5,057 nucleotides of DNA, taken from contig SXRI01000294.1 of the NCBI GenBank assembly GCA_005793615.1, forward strand, positions 1 through 5,057, read 5' to 3'. This stretch comes from Bdellovibrionales bacterium. Its GTDB lineage: Bacteria; Bdellovibrionota; Bdellovibrionia; Bdellovibrionales; JAMPXM01. A program made the position numbers and the translations under genes. The notes below the pieces were generated by a model. That model was not told the origin of the DNA. It saw nothing but the letters and a program-made list of their open reading frames with translations, and ran no database searches. This document shows positions 1 through 5,057 of this stretch, one piece after another (the stretch's first letter is position 1; each line of letters opens with the position of its first letter).

Positions 1-1218
1 CAGCTCGAAGCGCAACTCAAGAACAAGGTCCTTGAGCTGCACCTCGCGCACCGTAAAAAAGATGACTTCCTAGCCAACCTATCTCATGAACTGCGCAATC
101 CCCTGAATGTGATTCTCGGTTATCTCGAAATGATCCGCGAGATGGATCGTAACTCCACCGAGTTTGATCAAGCTCTTACGGCGATTGAGCGCAACGCCAA
201 ATCAGAGGCCAAGCTCGTTTTGGACATCTTGGAACTTTCCCGCATCATGACTGGCAAAATGCGAATGGAAATGAGTTTATTTTCCTTGATCGATAGTCTC
301 GATAGCGCGGTCCGGTCGGTGCAGTTCGCAGCCAATGCTAAAGGCATAGAAATCAAATTGTCTTGCCAACAATCTATCACTCGATATTTCGGAGACAAAG
401 ATCGCCTTCAGCAGGTCATCTGGAATCTACTCGCCAACGCAGTCAAGTTCACGCCCGCAGGAGGCACGATCACCCTCCGTACCACTCAAATACACGATGC
501 TCTGGAAATTGCCGTACAAGATTCCGGCATCGGCATCGCACCCGAAAACCTTTCCTTTGTTTTTGATCGTTTTTGGCAAGAGGACTCTGGTCTGAATCGC
601 AAGCACCAGGGCATGGGCCTCGGACTTTCAATTGTACGACAAATCGTCGAACTACACGGTGGAACCGTGAGCGTTGAAAGCGCCGGTCGGTCTCTTGGCA
701 CTTGCTTCAAGGTGCGACTGCCGTTCGTTCCTGCCGCAATCCCTTCGCCTGATGGATCTCCAGGTGCCGTTGAGATTCCGGCACCCGTTGTGAATCGCGA
801 TTTAAACGGTATCCGCATGCTGGTCATCGACGACTCGGAAGACGCCTTGATACTTCTTAAGGTGCTACTTGAAACCCGCGGGGCCTTGGTCCACGCGGCC
901 TCTTCACCGGCTGAGGGGCTGCGCGAGGCGATGTCTCAAGAATTCGACCTGATGATTTCCGACATCGGCATGCCGGAAATGGATGGCTACATGCTCATGC
1001 GCAAATTTCGGGAATGGGAGCAAACCAATGGCCGAACTCCGCGGCCAGCAATCGCTCTCTCAGGATTCGCCGGCGAAGCCGATGCCGTGCAAACCTTGAG
1101 TGCAGGATTTTCCTGCCATCTGACAAAACCATTAAATCGCGAACTCCTAGAGACCACGATCATACGGATCCTGGGAGCGGCTGAGCTCTGCGAGCGTCAG
1201 CGTTCCACAAGATTATGA
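1..1218 (+). CDS. Hybrid sensor histidine kinase with C-terminal receiver domain (5'-truncated by window edge)
   Basis: This kinase autophosphorylates a histidine from ATP and can pass the phosphate to its own receiver domain. The frame is open from base 1 (405 residues visible), so the true start and any sensor (PAS, GAF or membrane) domain lie upstream; an internal GTG at 109 falls inside the H-box and is not a credible start. Residues 1-20 look like a helical linker. The HisKA H-box FLANLSHELRNPL carries phosphoacceptor His29, followed by Glu30 and Asn33, the ExxN pattern linked to phosphatase activity. The ATPase domain has an N-box (NLLANAVKFT, Asn142/Asn146), G1 box DSGIGI (174-179), an F-box around 187-193 and G2 box GMGLGLS (204-210). 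After a proline-rich linker the receiver starts near 272, with acidic pair Asp277/Asp278, phosphoacceptor Asp321 (SDIGMP), Ser354 and Lys376. It ends at the receiver with no output or Hpt domain, so phosphate probably leaves through an unlinked partner. The signal sensed is unknown. Confidence 0.95.
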   Translation, partial: QLEAQLKNKVLELHLAHRKKDDFLANLSHELRNPLNVILGYLEMIREMDRNSTEFDQALTAIERNAKSEAKLVLDILELSRIMTGKMRMEMSLFSLIDSLDSAVRSVQFAANAKGIEIKLSCQQSITRYFGDKDRLQQVIWNLLANAVKFTPAGGTITLRTTQIHDALEIAVQDSGIGIAPENLSFVFDRFWQEDSGLNRKHQGMGLGLSIVRQIVELHGGTVSVESAGRSLGTCFKVRLPFVPAAIPSPDGSPGAVEIPAPVVNRDLNGIRMLVIDDSEDALILLKVLLETRGALVHAASSPAEGLREAMSQEFDLMISDIGMPEMDGYMLMRKFREWEQTNGRTPRPAIALSGFAGEADAVQTLSAGFSCHLTKPLNRELLETTIIRILGAAELCERQRSTRL

Positions 1219-1514
1219 ATCATTTTTTTGTTGTCGGGAGAAATATCGGTGAAGCGGACGCCGATGTATTCTGACCTGTCCGGTCCCTTTAAACGGTAGA
1301 CGACCTCGACACGTTCTTCAATGAGATCACCGGAATCAGCCACGAAACAAACCTCGATCATATCGCCCACGCCATATTCGTTGGTCACCCGTAGTAGCAT
1401 CCCGCCTTCGCTAATCTCGCAGGCCGTTTCATAAAAGTAGTCGCCGCGGTAAACGATTCCGACCTGAACTAGTATCCTCCGCCGCTTAAAGCGACGCTTC
1501 TCTGTACCCGGCAC
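1197..1514 (-). CDS. Stand-alone PilZ-domain protein, putative c-di-GMP binder
   Basis: This is a 105-residue protein made almost entirely of one PilZ domain. Such proteins commonly bind cyclic di-GMP and modulate motility, adhesion or polysaccharide export through protein contacts. The N-terminus is rich in arginine (KRRFKRRR, residues 6-13) and offers RxxxR pairs (Arg7/Arg11, Arg8/Arg12). The second motif, normally D/NxSxxG, reads EISEGG (33-38), with Glu in place of Asp/Asn. The C-terminal part (YIGVRFTDIS) fits the last strands of the PilZ barrel. The GTG start is supported by AGGGGG five bases upstream. Its last 22 bp overlap the end of the convergent kinase gene. It has no membrane segment or second domain, so it is probably cytoplasmic. 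The fold assignment is fairly secure; ligand binding is less so because of the Glu substitution. Confidence 0.87.
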   Translation of the reverse strand: MPGTEKRRFKRRRILVQVGIVYRGDYFYETACEISEGGMLLRVTNEYGVGDMIEVCFVADSGDLIEERVEVVYRLKGPDRSEYIGVRFTDISPDNKKMIHNLVER

Positions 1515-1519
1515 AAACG

Positions 1520-1525
1520 CCCCCT
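1520..1525 (-). promoter_or_regulatory. Ribosome binding site of the PilZ gene
   Basis: The minus strand reads AGGGGG followed by five bases (CGTTT) and then GTG. This strong Shine-Dalgarno match decides the start at 1514 despite the non-ATG codon. Confidence 0.7.
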
Positions 1526-1553
1526 AATAGAGACAGTCCCTTCTCCAATCAAG

Positions 1554-1561
1554 CTATCGGC
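1554..1561 (-). promoter_or_regulatory. Possible sigma-28-like -10 element upstream of the PilZ gene (tentative)
   Basis: The minus strand reads GCCGATAG, seven of eight bases of the flagellar sigma-28 -10 consensus GCCGATAA, about 40 bases before the PilZ GTG. No TAAAGTTT-like -35 stands at the usual 11-base spacing; the bases there are TTAGTAAG. The surrounding 122-bp gap (1515-1636) is A+T rich between about 1575 and 1620, and I see no clear sigma-70 pair or rho-independent terminator in it. Confidence 0.15.
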
Positions 1562-1636
1562 CAGGTGCTTTGCTTACTAAAGTGCTAAACAATAATTGAA
1601 TAAAATGACTAAATCTTAAACAGCGGGCCCGGCCGA

Positions 1637-2089
1637 CTACATCCGTCCGGTACACGCGATCGCTGTATTGCCAAGAGCACTGCTTGTGAGTCTGATCGCA
1701 ATGGAATTTCGCGGCTCATCTCGACGCCACAGAACCGACACAGCGCCGCCAGTAACAGGCTCTTCAACCCTCATGAAACTTGATGTACCTCGAAAGGTCT
1801 GCAGAGTCTTCTCACAACTCGCTTCCGCCGACGCCCATTCGCCCTCAAGTTTATAGGTCTGTGTGCCAACCTTCATCTCAATCGGAGTGGCAAAATATAA
1901 ATAGGCCCACTCACCGCCACTTGCGAGTCTTTTTCGACGGCATTCGACCACCTCGCGCGGATCACGGGAAAGCTCGACTTTGACAACAGGCTCGGCAAGG
2001 CCACATCTCACATAAAACTCCAAGGAAGCAGCGGCTGCTCTGCCAGAAGCGATGAGCCCAAGAAATAAAATGATACCTTTTGAAACCAT
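1637..2089 (-). CDS. Secreted/periplasmic hypothetical protein with four cysteines
   Basis: I do not recognise this family. The chosen ATG at 2089 gives 150 residues beginning with a classic Sec signal peptide: a short positive start (MVSKG), a hydrophobic stretch (IILFLGLIA, 6-14) and a likely cleavage in GRAAAAS around residues 18-22. The mature part of about 130 residues has four cysteines (Cys29, Cys50, Cys92, Cys146), an even number consistent with two disulfides in the periplasm or outside the cell. It is rich in short beta-prone stretches (SLEFYV, AYLYFA, SVLWRR, SIAIRL) and has no membrane helix after the signal. The frame extends to 2143, but that longer start would place 18 extra residues before the signal peptide and lacks the strong ribosome site found before 2089. 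It lies 122 bp upstream of the PilZ gene on the same strand and is divergent from the lipoprotein gene. It is probably a small beta-rich exported protein; its function is unknown. Confidence 0.72.
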   Translation of the reverse strand: MVSKGIILFLGLIASGRAAAASLEFYVRCGLAEPVVKVELSRDPREVVECRRKRLASGGEWAYLYFATPIEMKVGTQTYKLEGEWASAEASCEKTLQTFRGTSSFMRVEEPVTGGAVSVLWRRDEPRNSIAIRLTSSALGNTAIACTGRM

Positions 2090-2238
2090 AAGCCTATCCC
2101 CCTTTGATCGTTTACCAAACATCTGCCACGGCATGACTCGCAAATCATATTCGGCAACGCAAGGACTATTTTGGCGCCTCGGGACTTAATGACCCGATTA
2201 TGTTGAGCATGAACGACTCGTGTTGTAGTTTTCCGGGC
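2090..2238. promoter_or_regulatory. Divergent intergenic region between the secreted protein and the lipoprotein
   Basis: These 149 bp separate two divergent genes and should hold both promoters. On the minus strand TATGAT (2144-2149) is a five-of-six -10 candidate about 55 bases before the secreted-protein ATG, but no TTGACA-like -35 stands at normal spacing. On the plus strand no convincing promoter pair was found. In-frame ATGs at 2200 and 2209 precede the preferred lipoprotein start; none of the three has a good Shine-Dalgarno sequence. Confidence 0.3.
2098..2105 (-). promoter_or_regulatory. Ribosome binding site that fixes the start of the secreted protein
   Basis: The minus strand carries AAAGGGGG eight bases before the ATG at 2089. 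This favours the short form, which starts directly at the signal peptide, over the longer open frame beginning at 2143. The PilZ gene uses the same AGGGGG core. Confidence 0.7.
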
Positions 2239-2394
2239 ATGCATAAATCAGGTATTCAATTCTCAGTGATTTGCGTTCTTTTTCTTTCCTTGCTTACCGG
2301 CTGCGCGACCGAGCCATTTAAGCCGGGACGCCCCGTTAAACGCGAGGGAAACTTTTTCTCACGGACTCTGGTTCAAAAGGCACGGGGTTGTTGA
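2239..2394 (+). CDS. 5' fragment: lipoprotein signal peptide and short mature part
   Basis: As it stands, this frame codes for 51 residues: a signal peptide, lipobox LTGC and about 29 mature residues (CATEPFKPGRP onward) ending QKARGC. Taken alone it could still be a tiny lipoprotein. The continuing hydrophobic frame immediately downstream makes a broken gene more likely. Confidence 0.45.
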   Translation: MHKSGIQFSVICVLFLSLLTGCATEPFKPGRPVKREGNFFSRTLVQKARGC

Positions 2395-2603
2395 TAGGCG
2401 CCGGTCTTATTGGCGTGGCGATGGTTGGGACCTACTATGCTGATAGTCATCTCATTGAGAGCATCGAGATCTATAACCAAAATCCTGGCAAAAAAAATGC
2501 CTCGCGTATCTCGGTTCTACCAACGCTCAATTTCGTAGATGATCAGGGACAGCATCAAGAGACAACGCCGGTTCCGATGGCAGGGCTTTCGATTTTTTAT
2601 TAA
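2388..2603 (+). CDS. 3' fragment: glycine-rich hydrophobic segment and polar tail of the lipoprotein
   Basis: Read from a TTG, this frame gives 71 residues: a hydrophobic glycine/alanine-rich segment (residues 2-14), then a charged region (DSHLIESIEIYNQN) and a tail with beta-like alternation (RISVLPTLNF and AGLSIFY) ending in an aromatic residue. AAAAGG seven bases before the TTG makes an independent start possible. The frame is also open upstream to 2340, as expected if it is really the second half of the lipoprotein gene. Confidence 0.35.
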   Translation: MLIGAGLIGVAMVGTYYADSHLIESIEIYNQNPGKKNASRISVLPTLNFVDDQGQHQETTPVPMAGLSIFY

Positions 2604-2605
2604 CC

Positions 2606-2647
2606 GACAGTTTTCAATCGACTGTCAGTCGACTTTCAATCGTCGAC
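2606..2647. repeat. Tandem pair of small hairpins with identical loop sequence
   Basis: Two inverted repeats stand back to back, one base apart. The first has stems GACAGT (2606-2611) and ACTGTC (2621-2626) around loop TTTCAATCG. The second has stems GTCGAC (2628-2633) and GTCGAC (2642-2647) around loop TTTCAATC. TTTCAATCG recurs at 2612-2620 and 2634-2642, exactly 22 bases apart. The pair fills the 32-bp gap between the convergent stops of the lipoprotein gene and uvrC and enters the last codons of uvrC. The position suits a bidirectional transcription end or mRNA 3'-end protection. Neither strand has the T-run expected of a rho-independent terminator, and the stems are only 6 bp. Confidence 0.5.
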
Positions 2648-4621
2648 CGCCTGGTTCTCATCTTCAGGTTGCGCGCCCTCTTCGCCGGAAAGCTGCGAGT
2701 CTTCGTTTAGTTGCAGCAAAACTCGCTCGGCGAGCACGCGATTGAACCCCGGTACTTTCGCCAACTCTTCGACACTCGCCGCACGAATCTCTTCAATACC
2801 ATTGTACTTGCTTAGCAGTTGACGTTTACGTTTCTCGCCGAGCCCAACCACGAAATCGAGCTCACTTTCCAGCGAGGTCGCCTCGCGCAGTTTGCGATGA
2901 TAAGTGATGGCAAAACGATGCGCTTCATCACGAATGCCGACCAGAATCTGAAAAGCTTCTGAGCCCGGTTTAAAAGTCACTGGATTCGAGCGCCCCGGCA
3001 GAAAGAACCGCTCTTCAGTAGCCGAGATCTCACTGTCACTGAACTCCCCTTGCGCTCTCGACTTTGCCAAGCCCACCACCGGAATATCACTGCGCCCGAG
3101 CTCCTTTAAGACCTCAACGGCTATTCCCAACTGGCCTTTACCGCCGTCGACAACGACCAGCTGCGGATCTTCGTACTCGCGATGTTGGAATCGCCGGAGA
3201 AGCACCTCACGCATCGAGGCAAAATCGTTCGTACCTTCAACCGTGCGAATACGATACCGCCGATACTGATCTTTGTTAGGAGTGCCATCTTCGAAAACCA
3301 CTTGGCTTGCTACGGTCTCCTCACCTTGAAAGGTGGAAATGTCGTAACACTCGATCCGTGTCGGTAACGCCGGCAACTTAAGACGCTCTTGAATCTCTTC
3401 AAGACCACGTTTTTTGGCTTCAGATTTATTAACATACTCCGCGAAATGGCTCTTGGCATTGTTATTGGCCATATCGAGAAGCTGGTGGCCGGAAGCATCC
3501 GTCGGAAAACGCACCCGCACCTCGTGGCCGCTTCGCTCCTTGAGAACCGCCTCTAATAGGCGCATCAAATCGTTACCGAGATCCACCGGCAGCAACAATT
3601 CATCGGGAATAAAGTTATCTTCGTAGTACTGGTTGATAAACGATACCAACCATTCACGCACGTCCTCTTCCGGCGCACTGGGATCAAGAAGCGATAGGAA
3701 GTGCGTACGGTCACCGATCACTCGACCGGAACGAATGTGCATCGAGTAAATCAGAGTTCCCGCCTCGGAACCATGGTAGCCGATTACGTCCTGATCAATT
3801 TCGCTGGTATCATTGACCACGGCTTGACGCTCTAGAATCTTCTTGAGCGCTTCGATCGAATCGCGCAATTTTGCCGCATTCTCAAAGCGTTCTTCGGCTG
3901 CGGCAAGCTTCATCTTTTTTGTAAGTTCACGAACCACAGCCTTATCGCGTCCGCGCAAAAAGGTCACCGCCGCTTTGATGTCGTACTGGTAATCTTCAAC
4001 GCTCACATATCCCACACAAGGCGCCGTACAGCGACCGATCTGATGAGTCATGCACGGTCGTTTGCGCGAGGAAAAAAACGCATCCTTACAATCTCGAATC
4101 AAAAACGTCCGATTGATAAAACGGATTGTTCCCCAAACAGCAGCGCCACTGGTGTAGGGACCGAAATAAAGGGCCCCGTCTTTCTTCACCTTGCGCGCGA
4201 GATAAAGGCGCGGAAATTTATCCGCCATACTCACGCGAATATACGGATAAGCCTTATCGTCTTTAAGACGAATATTGTAGCGCGGTCGATGCTTCTTGAT
4301 CAGTGAAGCTTCGAGTAAAAACGCCTCGACCTCAGTGCCCGTTAAAATATAGTCGATCTTCAGAATGTTGCGAACCAAAAGGCGGGTTTTCGCCGTGTGA
4401 TCCTTGCCATCGGTCAAATAGCTACGTACGCGCGCGCGCAGGTTCTTAGCTTTACCGACATAGATGATCTTCTCTTGGGTGTTCTTCATCAAGTACACGC
4501 CAGGAGTTTGCGGAAACTCTCTTACCCGCTCTTTCAGAAGCTCTGTTTGCGTATAACGACCAAGCGGCTTGCCGTCGTTCTTGCTGTCGTCATCGTCGGC
4601 ACCATCCATGTCGCTACTCAT
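2636..4621 (-). CDS. uvrC: UvrC, excinuclease ABC subunit C
   Basis: UvrC is the nuclease of nucleotide excision repair: recruited by DNA-bound UvrB, it cuts on both sides of the lesion. This copy has 661 residues against about 610 in E. coli. All parts are present in order: GIY-YIG nuclease (about 37-120; GVY 41-43, YVG 54-56, catalytic Arg64 and Glu104); a cysteine region (Cys178, 190, 198, 202) with the spacing of the E. coli iron-sulfur ligands; a UVR helical hairpin (about 229-264) that contacts UvrB; an RNase H-like nuclease with Asp427 (YDIS), Asp492 (VDGGKG) and His568 (RDEAH) matching the catalytic triad; and tandem helix-hairpin-helix motifs (about 590-640; VGLG, VPGF). The extra length is an acidic N-terminal extension (ADDDDSKND) and an acidic C-terminal tail (EEGAQPEDENQ). 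The ATG at 4621 overlaps the uvrB stop, suggesting translational coupling; an ATG at 4609 is an alternative, and neither has a strong ribosome site. The frame stays open to 4735, but that stretch is shadow coding over uvrB. Confidence 0.97.
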   Translation of the reverse strand: MSSDMDGADDDDSKNDGKPLGRYTQTELLKERVREFPQTPGVYLMKNTQEKIIYVGKAKNLRARVRSYLTDGKDHTAKTRLLVRNILKIDYILTGTEVEAFLLEASLIKKHRPRYNIRLKDDKAYPYIRVSMADKFPRLYLARKVKKDGALYFGPYTSGAAVWGTIRFINRTFLIRDCKDAFFSSRKRPCMTHQIGRCTAPCVGYVSVEDYQYDIKAAVTFLRGRDKAVVRELTKKMKLAAAEERFENAAKLRDSIEALKKILERQAVVNDTSEIDQDVIGYHGSEAGTLIYSMHIRSGRVIGDRTHFLSLLDPSAPEEDVREWLVSFINQYYEDNFIPDELLLPVDLGNDLMRLLEAVLKERSGHEVRVRFPTDASGHQLLDMANNNAKSHFAEYVNKSEAKKRGLEEIQERLKLPALPTRIECYDISTFQGEETVASQVVFEDGTPNKDQYRRYRIRTVEGTNDFASMREVLLRRFQHREYEDPQLVVVDGGKGQLGIAVEVLKELGRSDIPVVGLAKSRAQGEFSDSEISATEERFFLPGRSNPVTFKPGSEAFQILVGIRDEAHRFAITYHRKLREATSLESELDFVVGLGEKRKRQLLSKYNGIEEIRAASVEELAKVPGFNRVLAERVLLQLNEDSQLSGEEGAQPEDENQAVDD

Positions 4622-5057
4622 CGCCACCGGTCCCGTCGTCGACGGCACTTTCGACCGCACTTTCAAAGAGACTGAGCTGCACGAGCTCGAGCCGTTTAAT
4701 ATCATCGCGAAGCTTAGCGGCATCTTCGAACTCAAGCGAGTCCGATGCCTTCTTCATCGACTTTCTCAAACGCCCGATTTCTTTACCGATCGCCTTCGGG
4801 TCTTTCAAATACTCGGCCTTAGGCGCCATCACCGCTTTCAATTCAGCCTTTGTCAGGCCGGGAAGAGGTGCCGCGGGCACGGCCTTATCGTAGATATCAG
4901 AAACACTCTCGCGAATGCGTTTGCGGATACTCGCCGGCGTAATGCCGTGTTCAGTATTGTATTTTTCCTGGATCGCACGGCGACGATTGGTTTCCGAAAT
5001 CGCCTTCTTCATCGACTCGGTCATCGTATCGGCATAAAGAATCACCCGACCGCTCAC
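4614..5057 (-). CDS. uvrB: UvrB, excinuclease ABC subunit B (C-terminal part; 5' end outside window)
   Basis: UvrB is the ATP-dependent helicase-like subunit that verifies DNA damage, receives the lesion from UvrA and recruits UvrC. Only the last 147 residues are visible. The first, a GTG-encoded valine, is internal, not a start. The segment opens with GRVILYADTMTESM, which follows helicase motif VI in the family. It continues through the conserved ETNRRRAIQEKYNTEHGITP region, and then a less conserved linker (about 42-90). It ends with the UVR helical hairpin (about 92-125, with LEFEDAAKLRDDI), the docking site for the equivalent hairpin of UvrC. After the hairpin comes an unusual tail of about 20 residues (VESAVDDGTGGDE) rich in Asp and Glu, where E. 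coli UvrB ends soon after the hairpin. The stop codon overlaps the uvrC start in the string ATGAGTAG, an 8-bp overlap that places both genes in one operon transcribed leftwards. Confidence 0.96.
   Translation of the reverse strand: MSGRVILYADTMTESMKKAISETNRRRAIQEKYNTEHGITPASIRKRIRESVSDIYDKAVPAAPLPGLTKAELKAVMAPKAEYLKDPKAIGKEIGRLRKSMKKASDSLEFEDAAKLRDDIKRLELVQLSLFESAVESAVDDGTGGDE

Larger units (their letters stand above)
2239..2603 (+). pseudogene. Frameshifted small lipoprotein gene (or sequence error)
   Basis: Two overlapping open frames read as one interrupted gene. The first part starts with a lipoprotein signal peptide: MHKS, a hydrophobic core (FSVICVLFLSLL) and lipobox LTGC with Cys22 as the lipidation site. 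Ala at +2 favours outer-membrane sorting by the usual rule. That frame stops at TGA 2392-2394. The -1 frame is open from 2340 and runs to TAA 2601-2603, continuing with a glycine-rich hydrophobic stretch (LLIGAGLIGVAMVG) and a polar tail ending in SIFY. The break must lie between 2340 and 2394. One extra A in the run at 2375-2378 would give VQKGTGLLIGAG and restore about 121 residues. The family is not recognised. Alternatives are a sequencing or assembly error, programmed frameshifting, or two separate small genes, since the second part has a TTG at 2388 with AAAAGG seven bases upstream. ATGs at 2200 and 2209 are possible starts, but 2239 gives the most normal signal peptide. Confidence 0.6.

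Noticed and set aside
1564..1586. Imperfect hairpin GTGCTTT/AAAGTGC in the gap before the PilZ gene
   Set aside because: Two of seven pairs are wobble on the plus strand and mismatched on the minus strand, the one that would matter for the flanking genes.
1621..1636. GC-rich palindromes (CGGGCCCG, CGGCCG) just after the secreted-protein stop as a terminator
   Set aside because: The palindromes have no room for a loop and no T-run follows closely on the minus strand.
2090..2143. Upstream ATG at 2143 for the secreted protein
   Set aside because: It would put a charged 18-residue leader before the signal peptide, whereas a strong AAAGGGGG site stands eight bases before the ATG at 2089.
2171..2206. 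TTGGCG with GATTAT as a sigma-70 promoter for the lipoprotein
   Set aside because: Both hexamers are poor and the spacing is about 19 bases, no better than expected by chance.
2008..2244. Minus-strand open frame of 78 codons spanning the divergent intergenic region
   Set aside because: It overlaps the signal-peptide region of the secreted protein in another frame, has no ribosome site or recognisable protein features, and would oppose the lipoprotein start.
2490..2497. Run of eight A as the site of the lipoprotein frameshift
   Set aside because: The upstream frame already stops at 2394, so the shift must occur before that; the second frame reads through the A-run without a break.
4425..4440. 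Alternating CG-rich tract (cgtacgcgcgcgcgca) as a Z-DNA or repeat element
   Set aside because: It encodes the conserved arginine/alanine segment of the UvrC GIY-YIG domain (LRARVR) and is explained by codon use.
4622..4735. Longer uvrC start giving 38 extra N-terminal residues
   Set aside because: The extension lies wholly inside the uvrB coding sequence, is a low-quality serine-rich stretch unlike UvrC, and the ATG at 4621 overlapping the uvrB stop is a far more normal operon junction.

Overview
The window looks like chromosomal DNA of a Gram-negative bacterium with balanced base composition. Signs for this are a lipobox lipoprotein, a Sec-type signal peptide, a PilZ-domain protein, a hybrid histidine kinase and full-length UvrB/UvrC proteins. 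The mix of genes and the wording of UvrC suggest a Bdellovibrio-like or other deltaproteobacterial lineage. That is an impression from memory, not a result of a search.

Layout, left to right. (1) 1-1218, plus strand: the 3' part of a hybrid sensor histidine kinase (dimerisation/phosphoacceptor helix, ATPase domain, C-terminal receiver). Its sensor part lies outside the window. (2) 1197-1514, minus strand: a small stand-alone PilZ protein, convergent with the kinase and overlapping its 3' end by 22 bp. (3) 1637-2089, minus strand: an unrecognised secreted protein with four cysteines. (4) 2239-2603, plus strand: a lipoprotein gene divergent from (3). Its reading frame breaks between about 2340 and 2394, and one added base restores a protein of about 121 residues. 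(5) 2604-2647: two tandem small hairpins with the same loop sequence, between the convergent ends of the lipoprotein and uvrC. (6) 2636-4621, minus strand: complete uvrC. (7) 4614-5057, minus strand: the C-terminal 147 residues of uvrB, running off the right edge.

Functionally there are two blocks. The right block is a nucleotide excision repair operon. uvrB and uvrC overlap by 8 bp and are probably translationally coupled, so the damage-verification helicase and the dual-incision nuclease are made together. Their UVR helical hairpins, the known contact between the two proteins, are both visible. The left block holds signalling and cell-envelope genes. The kinase and the PilZ protein could both feed into motility or surface behaviour, but nothing in the sequence links them beyond adjacency.

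No rRNA, tRNA, CRISPR array, insertion sequence or attachment site was seen. I found no convincing novel multi-gene system. The most unusual items are the broken lipoprotein gene, the paired hairpins, the variant PilZ motif and the unassigned secreted four-cysteine protein.
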